Positions 17,198 through 26,180 of a stretch of DNA of 64,000 nucleotides are shown here, in pieces (the stretch's first letter is position 1; each line of letters begins with the position of its first letter). This stretch comes from Solirubrobacterales bacterium 67-14. GTDB taxonomy: Bacteria > Actinomycetota > Thermoleophilia > Solirubrobacterales > 70-9. A model generated the notes under the pieces. It had not been told where the DNA came from. It was given only the letters and a program-made list of their open reading frames with translations, and ran no database searches. Made by a program: the position numbers and the translations under genes. Location of the stretch: positions 27,519-91,518 of the forward strand of contig MKST01000002.1 in assembly GCA_001897355.1 (NCBI GenBank). Direction: 5' to 3'.

Positions 17198-18210
17198 GTG
17201 GTCACCACCAATACCGCTGTGACAAGGACGTTCAAGGTGCCGAGGGGGATCAGGATCTTCCAGCCGAAGCTCATGAGCTGGTCGTAACGGAAACGGGGCA
17301 GCGTGGCGCGGATCCAGATGAAGAACATGCAGAGCATCCACATCTTGAAGAGCATCCAGATCGGGTCGAGCCAGCCCGGTCCGGGGCCCATCCAGCCGCC
17401 CAGGAACATGGTCGAGGCGATGCCGGAGACGATCAGCATCTCCATGTACTCGGCGAACATGAAGGAGCCGAAGCGCATTCCGCCGTACTCGGTGCCGTAG
17501 CCGGCGACCAGCTCGGCGTCGGCCTCAGGGAGATCAAACGGCGGGCGGTTGGTCTCGGCGAAGCCGGCGACCATGAAGATCAGGAAGCCGACGATCTGCG
17601 GCACCACGTACCAGACCTCGCCCTGGGCCTTGACGATGTCGACCAGCGAGAGCGAGCCGGCCATCAGCACCACGCCGAGCAGCGAGAGGCCCATCGCGAT
17701 CTCGTAGGAGATCAGCTGGGCGGCGGAGCGCATCGCCCCGAGGAAGGAGTACTTCGAACCGGAGGCCCAGCCGCCGAGCAGCAGGCCGTAGAAGGCGATC
17801 GAGCTGAAGGCGAAGAAGTAGAGGATGCCGATCGGCACGTCGATGCCGTAGAAGCCGACGTCGCCCTTGACGTCGCCGAAGGGCAGGATCGCCAGGGTCA
17901 GGACAGCCGAGATGATGGTCAGGGCCGGGGCCAGCTCGTAGAGGAACGGGACCGCGCCCTTGGGCCGGAAGGCCTGTTTGGAGAGCAGCTTGCCGACGTC
18001 GGCCAGCGGCTGGATCAGTCCGTAGGGGCCGACCCGGTTCGGGCCGTAACGCTGCTGGAAGCGGCCCAGCAACTTGCGCTCGACCAGCAGCAGGATCGGC
18101 ACGATCTGCAGCAGGACCAGGAAGATCACGATCGACTTGACGATCATGATCCAGGTTGCGTCAACAAAGTTCGTGTCTGCCAGCGGCAGCCCCGGGACGA
18201 GATCGAGCAC
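17194..18210 (-). CDS. nuoH: NADH-quinone oxidoreductase subunit H
   Basis: 338 aa, GTG start sharing a base with the nuoG stop (TAGTG). About eight helices. [34 protein letters not shown] and [40 protein letters not shown] are the acidic and quinone-chamber signatures. The subunit joins the peripheral and membrane arms and holds the quinone entry site. Confidence 0.96.
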   Translation of the reverse strand: MLDLVPGLPLADTNFVDATWIMIVKSIVIFLVLLQIVPILLLVERKLLGRFQQRYGPNRVGPYGLIQPLADVGKLLSKQAFRPKGAVPFLYELAPALTIISAVLTLAILPFGDVKGDVGFYGIDVPIGILYFFAFSSIAFYGLLLGGWASGSKYSFLGAMRSAAQLISYEIAMGLSLLGVVLMAGSLSLVDIVKAQGEVWYVVPQIVGFLIFMVAGFAETNRPPFDLPEADAELVAGYGTEYGGMRFGSFMFAEYMEMLIVSGIASTMFLGGWMGPGPGWLDPIWMLFKMWMLCMFFIWIRATLPRFRYDQLMSFGWKILIPLGTLNVLVTAVLVVTT

Positions 18211-20717
18211 TACTCTCCCCCGTTCCCGTTTCCGGCCAGTACTTCCAGCTTCGGGCTCGCCTTGCCGATCTCGACGACCGCGGGCTTTCCGTTCGTGAAC
18301 ACATTGGCGTTGCCCTGCTGGGTTCCCTCCATCAGGAAGCAGGTCCCCTCGGGCAGCGCGGCGCGGACTGCCACGAATGCCGTCACCTCGGTGTCACCCG
18401 ACTTGACCGCAACCTCATCACCCTTGCTCAGGCCCAAGCGTTCGGCGTCGGCAACCGACACCTCGAGACGCTGAGCCGGAATCAAATAGCTGAGCGCGGG
18501 GCTGAGGTCGGTGGTGCTGTTGGCCCACAGGTCGCGGTAGGTACCAAGGATCAACCCGCTGTCCGGACCATCAGCGGGGGTCGAGGGGGGTACCGGCGGA
18601 ACTCCCGGCGAAGTCCGGCCGACGGTGCCCCCCTCGGCCCCCGCCGGAGAGTTCAAGGACCAGGAACTCGCGGCTTCCCTTTCCTGCCACCTGATTCCTC
18701 GACCGCCGATTTCGGCGTCGGTGATGCCGGCGTAGAAGGGGACGGACTCGGTGATGGCCTTGAGGGCTTCGGGTACGGCGTGGATTCCGGTTTCGTGGTC
18801 GAGGGCGGCGGATAGCTCGGCCAGGACGTGCCAGCCGCCGCGGATGTCTCCGGGGCGGGCGGCGGCGGGGCGGACGCGCTGGAGGCGACCCTCGGTGTGG
18901 GTGACCGTGCCGTCCTTCTCGGCGTGGGACTCGAGCGGGAAGACGACGTCACTGAGCTCGGTGGTGTCGGTCGAGGCCATCGTGAAGTGGATCACGAAAT
19001 CGGCGTTCTCCAGGGCCTCGCGCCAGCCTTCGGTGTCGGGGAAGTCGCGCAGCGGGTCGACCCCGTAGAGGACGACCGCCCTGAGGTCACCGGAGGTCAG
19101 GGCTGCCTTGATCTCGTCGACGTCGCGGCCGGCTTCGACCTCCGCGAGGCCGGGGCCGGCGTCGGGCAGGCAGCCGACCTCCCGCAGGCCGCGGGCGTTG
19201 GCGACGTCGGGGATCTCGATCAGGCCGGACTCTTCCTGGCCGGCGAGGTCGAGCGCGGCGGTGAGCTCGAGCAGCGACTCGATCGCGGCCGGGCCGTCTA
19301 CGCCGCGGCCGATCCGCTCGCCCCAGATCACCACGGTGTGGCTGGAGTCCTTGAGCAGCCCGGCGATGCCGTCGGTCGAACCCGACTTGACCTGATCGAG
19401 CAGCCCGGCGAGGTAGGCGGCGGACTGGCCGGGGGCGATCCTTTCCACTTCCGAGGCTCCCCCGTCCAGGGCGGAGGGCCGCTCGGTCGCGACCGCCAGG
19501 GCGGTGCCGTTGCGGCGGACCGCCTTGCGGACCCGCAGGTCGAAGGCGGGCGCCGAGTGGATCGGGTCGGTGCCGAGCACCAGCACCACATCGGCGTGGT
19601 CGATGTCGGCGACCCTGGCCTGGGTGGCGGGGTCGTCGAGGCGGACCCGCTGGCCGCGGCCGATCGTCGGCGCCTGGCGCGAATCGATGTCATTCGAGCC
19701 GAGCCCGTTCCGGATCAGGTCCTGCAGCATGAAGGCTTCCTCGTTCGAAGCGTCACCGACCAGGGCGGCGACCTTGCCTTCGGCGGCCGCGAGGCCGACC
19801 TGTGCGGCTTCCAGCGCCTCGCCCCACTGGGCCGGAACCGGGTGGCCGTCGACGTAGCGGAGCGGATTCATGACCCGGTCCTGCGAGTACATCGCCTGGA
19901 AGCCGTAGCGGCCGCGGTCGCAGAGCCAGCCGTCGTCGACCGCGTCGTTCTCGCGGTCGAGCACCCGCTTGACCTGCTCGTCGCGGATCGTGAAGCTCAC
20001 GTTGCATTGGCTCGGGCAGAGGGTGCAGACCGAACCGCCCTGCTCGATGTCCCAGGGCCGGGCCTGGAAGCGGTAGGTGTAGGAGGTCAGCGCGCCGACC
20101 GGGCAGAGTTCGGTGATGTTGCCCTGGAAGGGGGCGATGTAAGGCCGGTCGTCGAAGGTGCCGATGTAGGACTCGGCGCCGCGCTCGAGCAGCTGCAGCT
20201 GGCCGTCCTCGGAGACTTCCTGACTGAAGCGGGCACAGCGATAACAGAGGATGCAGCGCTCGCGGTCGATCGCGATCAGCGGCGAAAGCGGGACCGGCTT
20301 CTCGAAGTGGCGCTTGGGGTCGACCACGCGGCTGCGGTCGGTACCCCAGCCCATCGAGATGTCCTGCAGCGGGCACTCGCCGCCCTTGTCGCAGACGGGA
20401 CAGTCGAGCGGGTGGTTGACCAGCAGGAACTCGACCACGGCGTTCTGGGCTTCCTTGACCTGCTCGGTCCGGGTGTGGACGACCATGCCGTCGCGGACCG
20501 GGGTCGAGCAGGCGGTCTGCAGCTTCGGGATGCCCTCGATCTCGACCAGGCACATGCGGCAGGCGCCGACCGGGGCGCCGAGCTTCGGCTCGTAACAGAA
20601 GACCGGGATCTCGATGTCGCCCTGCTTGGCCGCGTCGACCAGCATCGCGCCCTCGACCGCCTCGATCTCGCGGCCGTCGACGGTCAGGGTGATCAGGTTC
20701 CGCTTCGGCGCGGGCAT
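18210..20717 (-). CDS. nuoG: NADH-quinone oxidoreductase subunit G, carrying an in-frame R1 element
   Basis: 835 aa, ATG sharing a base with the nuoF stop. The N-terminus binds 2Fe-2S (CYEPKLGAPVGACRMC), then HPLDCPVCDKGGECPLQD and CILCYRC for 4Fe-4S clusters. CTLCPSQCNVSF starts the molybdopterin-oxidoreductase-like domain with the extra N7-type site. Iron-sulfur chain from NuoF to NuoI. Near residues 692-715 the protein contains the Gly/Pro-rich [15 protein letters not shown], encoded exactly by an R1 palindrome (18574-18644). The insert falls just before the C-terminal beta-barrel domain (LEVSVADAERLGLSKGDEV), probably in a linker. The frame is intact on both sides. Confidence 0.95.
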   Translation of the reverse strand: MPAPKRNLITLTVDGREIEAVEGAMLVDAAKQGDIEIPVFCYEPKLGAPVGACRMCLVEIEGIPKLQTACSTPVRDGMVVHTRTEQVKEAQNAVVEFLLVNHPLDCPVCDKGGECPLQDISMGWGTDRSRVVDPKRHFEKPVPLSPLIAIDRERCILCYRCARFSQEVSEDGQLQLLERGAESYIGTFDDRPYIAPFQGNITELCPVGALTSYTYRFQARPWDIEQGGSVCTLCPSQCNVSFTIRDEQVKRVLDRENDAVDDGWLCDRGRYGFQAMYSQDRVMNPLRYVDGHPVPAQWGEALEAAQVGLAAAEGKVAALVGDASNEEAFMLQDLIRNGLGSNDIDSRQAPTIGRGQRVRLDDPATQARVADIDHADVVLVLGTDPIHSAPAFDLRVRKAVRRNGTALAVATERPSALDGGASEVERIAPGQSAAYLAGLLDQVKSGSTDGIAGLLKDSSHTVVIWGERIGRGVDGPAAIESLLELTAALDLAGQEESGLIEIPDVANARGLREVGCLPDAGPGLAEVEAGRDVDEIKAALTSGDLRAVVLYGVDPLRDFPDTEGWREALENADFVIHFTMASTDTTELSDVVFPLESHAEKDGTVTHTEGRLQRVRPAAARPGDIRGGWHVLAELSAALDHETGIHAVPEALKAITESVPFYAGITDAEIGGRGIRWQEREAASSWSLNSPAGAEGGTVGRTSPGVPPVPPSTPADGPDSGLILGTYRDLWANSTTDLSPALSYLIPAQRLEVSVADAERLGLSKGDEVAVKSGDTEVTAFVAVRAALPEGTCFLMEGTQQGNANVFTNGKPAVVEIGKASPKLEVLAGNGNGGE
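18574..18644. repeat. R1 palindromic element, copy 1 (inside nuoG)
   Basis: 71 bp: arms 18574-18599 and 18619-18644 (26 bases each) around the 19-base core AACTCCCGGCGAAGTCCGG at 18600-18618 on the plus strand. Read on that strand the arms form 23 Watson-Crick pairs, two T.G wobbles and one G-A mismatch. It lies antisense to nuoG. The nuoG strand reads it as GRTSPGVP plus Gly/Pro-rich flanks, in frame. Confidence 0.9.
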
Positions 20718-22138
20718 CAGTAGCCGCCTCCGTTCATCGCCGACGGGATCTCCCGGCCCGCGAGACGCTTGCGGCGGATCACTTCCGGGCTCTCGCCGCC
20801 CGGGCCGGGCTGCTGGGAGTCGGGCACGTAGCGACCCGACTGGGCGCCGGCGGATTCCATTACCGAGGCCGACCAGGCCGCGCTGGCCTCGCTGGCGATC
20901 GCCTCTTCGAACTCGTCGCGAAACTTCTTGACCATCGAGCTGACCGGCATCGCCATCGCGTCGCCGAGCACGCAGAGGCAGTTGCCCATGATGTTGTTCT
21001 GGACCGAGGCGATGATGTCGAGGTCCATCGGCGTCGCCTCACCGTTCACGACCCGCTCGAGCATCTTGTCGGTCCAGCTCGTGCCCTCGCGGCAAGGAGT
21101 GCATTTGCCGCAGGATTCGTGCCGGTAGAACTTCGAGGTGCGCTTGGCCATGCGCGGGATCGAGACCGAGTCGTCGGCGACGATGATCGAGCCGGAGCCG
21201 AGCATCGAGCCGGCTTCCGCCATCGCCTCGAACGAGTACGGCAGGTCGAGTTCGGCCGGGGTCAGGACCGGCGAGGAGGAACCACCGGGGTAGAAGGCCT
21301 TGATCTCGCGACCGTCGAGCGGTCCGCCGGCCAGGCCGAAAATCAGGTCGCGCAGGGTCACGCCGAGCTCGACCTCGTAGTTGCCGGGCCGCTTGACGCA
21401 GCCGGAGACCGAGACGACCTTGGTGCCGGGCGACTGCTCGGTGCCGAAGCCCTTGAACCAGTCGGCCCCGTTGGCGACGATGTGACTGACGTTGCTGAGC
21501 GTCTCGACGTTGTTGATCAACGTCGGCCCACCGTAGAGGCCCTGGACCGCCGGGAAGGGCGGCTTCAGGCGCGGGTTGCCACGCTTGCCTTCGAGGGCGT
21601 CCAGCAGGGCGGTTTCCTCGCCGCAGATGTAGGCGCCGGCCCCGCGGTGGACGACCAGTTCGAGGTCGAAGCCGGAACCGAGGATGTTCTTACCGAGATA
21701 GCCGGCCCCGTAGGCCTCCTCGACCGCGCGGTCCAGCACGTCGGCCTGGTCGTCGTACTCGCCGCGGATGAAGATGAAGGCGTGGCCGATCCCCGCCGCG
21801 AAGCTGGAGATGATCATGCCCTCGATCAGCTGATGCGGATTGCGCTGCATCAGTTCGCGGTCCTTGAAGGCGCCGGGCTCGGATTCGTCGGCGTTGCAGC
21901 AGAGGTACTTGGCGTCGTCGGTGTGGGGCAGGAAGGAGACCTTCTTGCCCATCGAGAAGCCGGCGCCGCCACGGCCCCGCAGGCCGGACTCTTCCAGTTC
22001 GCCCACGATCCACTCGGGATCGATTTCCTTCAGCGCCTTCTTCAGGGTCTCGTAGCCGCCGTAGGACTCGTAGCCGGAGATGGTCGCCATCTTCGGATCC
22101 TCGGCGTGGCGGAGCAGGACTCGGGTTTCCTCGATCAC
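20717..22138 (-). CDS. nuoF: NADH-quinone oxidoreductase subunit F
   Basis: 473 aa, GTG start overlapping the nuoE stop by 4 bases. GLRGRGGAGFSMGKK is the NADH-binding Gly-rich loop, CNADESEPGAFKDRELM and IRGEYDDQADVLDRAVEEAY belong to the FMN site, and ESCGKCTPCREG with a later Cys holds 4Fe-4S cluster N3. The C-terminal 50 residues (GAQSGRYVPDSQQPGPGGESP) extend past the usual end and are low-complexity. Oxidises NADH and passes electrons to NuoG and NuoE. Confidence 0.96.
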   Translation of the reverse strand: MIEETRVLLRHAEDPKMATISGYESYGGYETLKKALKEIDPEWIVGELEESGLRGRGGAGFSMGKKVSFLPHTDDAKYLCCNADESEPGAFKDRELMQRNPHQLIEGMIISSFAAGIGHAFIFIRGEYDDQADVLDRAVEEAYGAGYLGKNILGSGFDLELVVHRGAGAYICGEETALLDALEGKRGNPRLKPPFPAVQGLYGGPTLINNVETLSNVSHIVANGADWFKGFGTEQSPGTKVVSVSGCVKRPGNYEVELGVTLRDLIFGLAGGPLDGREIKAFYPGGSSSPVLTPAELDLPYSFEAMAEAGSMLGSGSIIVADDSVSIPRMAKRTSKFYRHESCGKCTPCREGTSWTDKMLERVVNGEATPMDLDIIASVQNNIMGNCLCVLGDAMAMPVSSMVKKFRDEFEEAIASEASAAWSASVMESAGAQSGRYVPDSQQPGPGGESPEVIRRKRLAGREIPSAMNGGGY

Positions 22139-22890
22139 CGGTTCGGCCCCTTTCCTTCGGTCACCCGCGGATCAGACGATTCGGCCACCCCGCCGGCCAG
22201 GCCGCGCTTCTCCAGCGCCTTCTCCGGCAGCACCTCTTCGCCTGCCTCGAGCTGGTCGACGATGGTCTCCGCGTCGGCGTTCTCCAGCGGGCCGAAGTAG
22301 CGCTCGTCAACCGAGGCCATCGGGGCGAGGTCACAGGCGCCGAGGCACTCGAAGCCGGAAACGAGCACCTGCCCGTCTGCGGACAATGCTCCACCGTGGC
22401 CGGCGGCTTCCCGGTCGGCCCCGGTCTTCTCGCAGAACGCGTCGAGCAGTTCGTCGCCGCCCCGCATCCAGCAGGCGAGGTTGGTGCAGACCAGCACCTG
22501 ATGCTCGCCCTGGGGGCTGGTCCGGAGCAGGTCGTAGAAGGTGGCGACCGATTCGAGATAGGCCGGGGTCACCTGCATCACGCAGGCCGCCTGGACGATC
22601 CCCTCCGGGGTGCACCAGCCGTAGCGGCGCTGGATGATCCAGAGCACCGGGATCGCCGCCGACTTGGGCGAGCCCTTGTGGTCGCGGTCCGGGTACTTGT
22701 CGACGATTGCCTGAATCTGCTCACGCAGATCCTCGGGAATCTCGACGTCAGCCGGGTCGGGGATCTTCTCCGGGTCGCCGAGCGGCACCCGACCGGTGGT
22801 ATTCGCTTCATCGACCGGCAGGCCGGGCGAGACGAAATCCTCGGGCGCGGCGTTCTCGGGGTCGAAGTCCGAAGGCATCACGGGGGTCAT
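22135..22890 (-). CDS. nuoE: NADH-quinone oxidoreductase subunit E
   Basis: 251 aa from ATG 22890, which overlaps the nuoD stop by 4 bases. Thioredoxin-fold 2Fe-2S subunit: VATFYDLL, VLVCTNLACWMRGG and FECLGACDLAPMASV supply the four cluster Cys residues (N1a). Longer than the usual 160-180 aa owing to an acidic N-terminal stretch of about 60 residues and a C-terminal tail of about 35 residues. Forms the NADH-oxidising module with NuoF. Confidence 0.94.
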   Translation of the reverse strand: MTPVMPSDFDPENAAPEDFVSPGLPVDEANTTGRVPLGDPEKIPDPADVEIPEDLREQIQAIVDKYPDRDHKGSPKSAAIPVLWIIQRRYGWCTPEGIVQAACVMQVTPAYLESVATFYDLLRTSPQGEHQVLVCTNLACWMRGGDELLDAFCEKTGADREAAGHGGALSADGQVLVSGFECLGACDLAPMASVDERYFGPLENADAETIVDQLEAGEEVLPEKALEKRGLAGGVAESSDPRVTEGKGPNR

Positions 22891-24227
22891 CGGTCGATGC
22901 CTCCCAGGATCGGGTCGAGCATGGCCAGGGTCTGGATCAGGTCGGCCACGTACTCGCCGACCGTCATGTCGGCCAGGGCCTGCAGGTTGACGAAAGACGG
23001 TTCGCGGAAATGCACCCGGGCCGGCTTCGAGGAGCCGTCGGCCATCACGAAACAGCCAAGCTCGCCGCGGGGCGACTCGATCGGGTTGTAGACCTCGCCC
23101 GGCTCGACCCGGAAGCCCTCGGTGACCAGCTTGAAGTGATGGATCAGCGATTCCATCGAAGTCGAGAGCTCGGCCCGCGGCGGCAGCGCGTACTTGCGGT
23201 CGTCGGCGATCCAAGGTCCTTCCGGCAGGCCGTCGAGGCACTGCTCGATGATCTTGAGCGACTCGCGCATCTCGGTCAGGCGGACCCGGTAGCGGTCGTA
23301 GCCGTCGCCGACCGTACCGACCGGGACGTCGAAGTCGAGTTCCGGATAGGCGAGATATCCGCCTTCCTTGCGCAGGTCCCAGGGGTCGCCGGCGGCCCGT
23401 AGCAACGGACCGGTCACCCCGAGTTCGACCAGGCGCTCGCGCGAGACGACGCCGACGTCCTTGGTCCGGATCAGGAAGATCTCGTTCTTGTCGAGCAGCG
23501 CCTCATACTGGTTGATGCCGGTCTTCATCTGCTCGATCAGGGTGCGGACCTTCTGCTCGAAGCCGGCCGGGATGTCCTCGGCCACGCCGCCGATCTGGAA
23601 GTAGCGGGTGTGCATGCGCTGACCGGTCGACATCTCGAAGGTGTCGAGCACCCGGTCGCGATCGCGGAAGCAGTAGAAGTAAACGCCCATCGCGCCGAGG
23701 TCGAGGGCCGAGGTACCGAGCCAGACCAGGTGCGAGTGGAGCCGGTTCAGCTCCATGTGCAGGACGCGGAGCCACTGCGCGCGCCGCGGCACCTCGAGGC
23801 CGACCAGCTTCTCGACCGCGCCGACGTAGGCCTGCATGTTGAAGAAGTAGGAGAGGTAATCCATCCGCTCCACGAACGGGATGACCTTCCAGTACTGCAT
23901 GGTCTCGCAGGACTTCTCGATCCCGGTGTGGACATAGCCGATCACCGGCTTCAAGTCCTTGACGACCTCGCCCTCGAGGTCGACCACCAGGCGCAGCACC
24001 CCGTGGGTGGCGGGATGGTGCGGACCCATGTTGACCGTGAGCATCTCCTGCTCCGGCTCGAGTTCGAACTCGACCCCGGGGATGCGGTCGGCCAGCTCGG
24101 CGGTGAAGTCGGCGACCGTGACCTCCTGGTCGCGGAGCGGCGCCTCGTCGGGCAGCGTCCCGGCGGCGCCGGCCGCGCCGGCCTGGCGCAGCTCGCGATC
24201 GTAGAGGGTGTCCTCGACGCGGGCCAT
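22887..24227 (-). CDS. nuoD: NADH-quinone oxidoreductase subunit D
   Basis: 446 aa from ATG 24227 (TGATG overlap with the nuoC stop); an ATG at 24239 would add four residues. TVNMGPHHPATHGVLRLVVDLEGE has the His residues at the quinone site, and GYVHTGIEKSCETMQYWKVIPFVERMDYLSYF and ESPRGELGCFVMADG match the 49-kDa family. The first 60 residues are a polar extension. Forms the quinone-binding pocket with NuoB. Confidence 0.96.
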   Translation of the reverse strand: MARVEDTLYDRELRQAGAAGAAGTLPDEAPLRDQEVTVADFTAELADRIPGVEFELEPEQEMLTVNMGPHHPATHGVLRLVVDLEGEVVKDLKPVIGYVHTGIEKSCETMQYWKVIPFVERMDYLSYFFNMQAYVGAVEKLVGLEVPRRAQWLRVLHMELNRLHSHLVWLGTSALDLGAMGVYFYCFRDRDRVLDTFEMSTGQRMHTRYFQIGGVAEDIPAGFEQKVRTLIEQMKTGINQYEALLDKNEIFLIRTKDVGVVSRERLVELGVTGPLLRAAGDPWDLRKEGGYLAYPELDFDVPVGTVGDGYDRYRVRLTEMRESLKIIEQCLDGLPEGPWIADDRKYALPPRAELSTSMESLIHHFKLVTEGFRVEPGEVYNPIESPRGELGCFVMADGSSKPARVHFREPSFVNLQALADMTVGEYVADLIQTLAMLDPILGGIDR

Positions 24228-24955
24228 CACTGCCACCAACCCGGGTTGTTGACCTCGTCGCGGGTGAAGATCACCGGTTCGCCACCGACCGGGAAGTCGC
24301 GACGTTGCGGCCAGCCGACGTAGTCTTCCGGCATCAGGATCCGGCGCAGGTCGGGATGGCCTTCGAAGACGATCCCGAAGAAGTCGTAGACCTCGCGCTC
24401 CTGGAAGTCCGCGGTCGGGAACAGATCGACCACCGACGGCATAACAGGAAGCCGTTTCCCGTCCATTTCCACGAACGTGGGGGCGGGGTCCGTGGGGGGC
24501 ACCCCGGGCCGGACTTCGCCGGGAGTTCCCGGGGTACCCCCCACGAACCCCGCTTCCAAAGTAGAAGCTCCCGGGTCTGCAGCGGTCGCCGTTGGGGGTC
24601 CCGACGGAACTCCCGGCGAAGTCCGGCCGTCGGGATCCCCAACGGTGGCCGCCCCAACCTCAGGGTCAGCGATCACGGCTTTTACCCGGAGGCGTTCGTA
24701 GCGTTCGCGGTTGAGGAGTTCGTAGTGGACTGCGAAGCGGGGAGTGTGGGGGAAGTAGTCGGCTCCGTGAACCGAGCTGAGGAAGCCGTACTCCTGGCCG
24801 GGGGTTTCCTTCAGCCAGGTCAGGACCTCCCGGACCTTGGTCGGATCGACGATCAGGGCCGCCTGCTCCCGGTCGAAGCTCGTGTCGAGCACGGCACCGG
24901 GGGTTTCGCGGTTGATCTCGGCCAGGATCAATTCCAGTCCGGGCGCGTCAGGCAC
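24227..24955 (-). CDS. nuoC: NADH-quinone oxidoreductase subunit C, expanded by two in-frame R1 elements
   Basis: 242 aa from GTG 24955, overlapping the nuoB stop by 8 bases. The N-terminal half ([41 protein letters not shown]) and the C-terminal signature (VPSV-like [54 protein letters not shown]) are normal 30-kDa subunit. Between them, about residues 100-160, is a Gly/Pro/Thr-rich insert encoded largely by two R1 palindromes in opposite orientation (24582-24652 and 24484-24552), giving [12 protein letters not shown] and [16 protein letters not shown]. The insert lies just before the usual VPSV-type segment, in a place where NuoC normally has a short loop. The frame is preserved. Confidence 0.94.
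   Translation of the reverse strand: MPDAPGLELILAEINRETPGAVLDTSFDREQAALIVDPTKVREVLTWLKETPGQEYGFLSSVHGADYFPHTPRFAVHYELLNRERYERLRVKAVIADPEVGAATVGDPDGRTSPGVPSGPPTATAADPGASTLEAGFVGGTPGTPGEVRPGVPPTDPAPTFVEMDGKRLPVMPSVVDLFPTADFQEREVYDFFGIVFEGHPDLRRILMPEDYVGWPQRRDFPVGGEPVIFTRDEVNNPGWWQ
24484..24552. repeat. R1 palindromic element, copy 2 (inside nuoC, inverted relative to copies 1 and 3)
   Basis: 69 bp: 25-base arms at 24484-24508 and 24528-24552 around the 19-base core at 24509-24527, which on the minus strand reads AACTCCCGGCGAAGTCCGG. On that strand all 25 positions pair, two as T.G wobble. Here the core strand is the same strand as the nuoC mRNA, unlike the other three copies. It encodes [16 protein letters not shown]. 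Confidence 0.9.
24582..24652. repeat. R1 palindromic element, copy 3 (inside nuoC)
   Basis: 71 bp: 26-base arms at 24582-24607 and 24627-24652 around the core AACTCCCGGCGAAGTCCGG at 24608-24626 on the plus strand. All 26 positions pair on this strand, three as G.T wobble. It lies 29 bp from copy 2 in the opposite orientation. nuoC reads it as [16 protein letters not shown]. Confidence 0.9.
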
Positions 24956-25658
24956 CGAGCACCTCCCGGGCCTTCGCGTAGGCCTCCAGCGCTTCCTCGG
25001 AAGGCTGCGAGGCGGGTCCGCCACGGGCCCATTCCTCGGTCCCGTGAGCGTTGTAGCGGCTGCGCCAACCCGGCTCGGGGTTGCCCATGATCTTCTGCTG
25101 CAGCTTGGTGAAGCCGTAAAGCAAAGCTTCGGGCCGGGGCGGGCAGCCGGGCACGTGGACGTCGACCGGCATGAACTTGTCGGCCCCCTGCACCACCGCG
25201 TAGTTCTGGAACATGCCGCCGGAGGAGGAGCAGGCGCCCATCGAGATCGCCCACTTCGGTTCCAGCATCTGGTCGTAGATGCGGCGCACGATCGGGGCCA
25301 TCTTGATCGAGACCCGGCCGGAAAGGATCAGCAGGTCGGCCTGTCGGGGCGAGGCGCGGAAGGCCTCGGCGCCGAAGCGGGCGATGTCGTAGCGCGGCGA
25401 AACGGTCGACATCATCTCGATCGCGCAGCAAGCGAGGCCGAAGGTCGCCGGGAAGACCGAGTGGGCGCGGGCCGAGTTGAGCACCTTCTCGAGGGTGGTC
25501 GTGACGACCCGCTCCTCGACGTACTTCTCGAGATCCTCACCGGTCAGGTCGCCGCGCAGCATGTCGCGGGCCTTGAGCTGGCGGGCGCGCAGCTCTTCCG
25601 GGGACTTGGGCTGCTCGAGCGGAGCGTGGACGCGGAGCTTCTGGCGTTCTATCTCCAA
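24948..25658 (-). CDS. nuoB: NADH-quinone oxidoreductase subunit B
   Basis: 236 aa. No ATG or GTG fits the start. TTG at 25658 overlaps the nuoA stop by 10 bases and has AAGGGGG 8 bases upstream, so I take it as the start. [20 protein letters not shown] and [15 protein letters not shown] supply the four Cys ligands of cluster N2, the last cluster before quinone. The first 55 residues and the last 45 ([21 protein letters not shown]) are extensions. Works with NuoC and NuoD in the connecting module. Confidence 0.94.
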   Translation of the reverse strand: MEIERQKLRVHAPLEQPKSPEELRARQLKARDMLRGDLTGEDLEKYVEERVVTTTLEKVLNSARAHSVFPATFGLACCAIEMMSTVSPRYDIARFGAEAFRASPRQADLLILSGRVSIKMAPIVRRIYDQMLEPKWAISMGACSSSGGMFQNYAVVQGADKFMPVDVHVPGCPPRPEALLYGFTKLQQKIMGNPEPGWRSRYNAHGTEEWARGGPASQPSEEALEAYAKAREVLGA

Positions 25659-26029
25659 TCCAGTGCCCCCTTCCGCCAAACGTAGATCAGCGCCACGAAG
25701 AGCAGGGCCACGAAGAGGACCACCTCGGCCAGCACGAAGATCGAATCGGTCGACTTGAGGATCGCCCCCACCGGGTAGAGGAAGACGACTTCGATGTCGA
25801 ACAGGATGAACAGCATCGCCACCAGGTAGAAGCTGACCCCGAAGCGGAAGGTCTTGGAGATCTCCGAGGGCAGTCCACACTCGTAGGGGTCCAGCTGACG
25901 GATCGCGGCACTCGACTCGTCCCCCTTCAGCCGCTTCGGGCCGAGGACCAGGTTCAGGGTCGCGAAGGCTCCACCGACGAGGATGCCGAGGGCTGCGAAG
26001 ACTAGAACTGGGAGGAACTGATGGAGCAA
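25649..26029 (-). CDS. nuoA: NADH-quinone oxidoreductase subunit A
   Basis: 126 aa, TTG start at 26029 with AGGA 7 bases upstream; no ATG or GTG is available nearby. Three helices. [42 protein letters not shown] is the NuoA signature (the YECG loop and the FDIE acidic pair). First gene of the operon, which runs without gaps to nuoN. Confidence 0.94.
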   Translation of the reverse strand: MLHQFLPVLVFAALGILVGGAFATLNLVLGPKRLKGDESSAAIRQLDPYECGLPSEISKTFRFGVSFYLVAMLFILFDIEVVFLYPVGAILKSTDSIFVLAEVVLFVALLFVALIYVWRKGALDWR

Positions 26030-26180
26030 GTGTGGATCCTGGTGGGAGGTACAGCGGGGAACTAGGGTGTCCCCTGACTATGGGTTATACACCTCAGAGC
26101 CCAGACTTTGTATCAAGTCGTTACATAGTGATTTTTCGCATAAAAAAGCCGAATTCCGACCCCCTCGGGCGGGATTAGAG
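26030..26180. promoter_or_regulatory. AT-rich divergent promoter region between nuoA and a membrane-protein gene
   Basis: This 151-base gap is the most AT-rich stretch in the area, especially 26105-26150 (runs of T at 26131-26136 and of A at 26142-26147). On the minus strand TATAAC (near 26085-26090) resembles a -10 for nuoA, with TTGATA upstream but a spacer of about 21 bases, longer than normal. For the plus-strand gene no convincing pair of hexamers is seen. The region must carry the nuo promoter, but the exact site is uncertain. Confidence 0.4.

Noticed and set aside
22887-24239. nuoD start at ATG 24239
   Set aside because: ATG 24227 gives the TGATG overlap seen throughout the operon; the four extra residues have no support.
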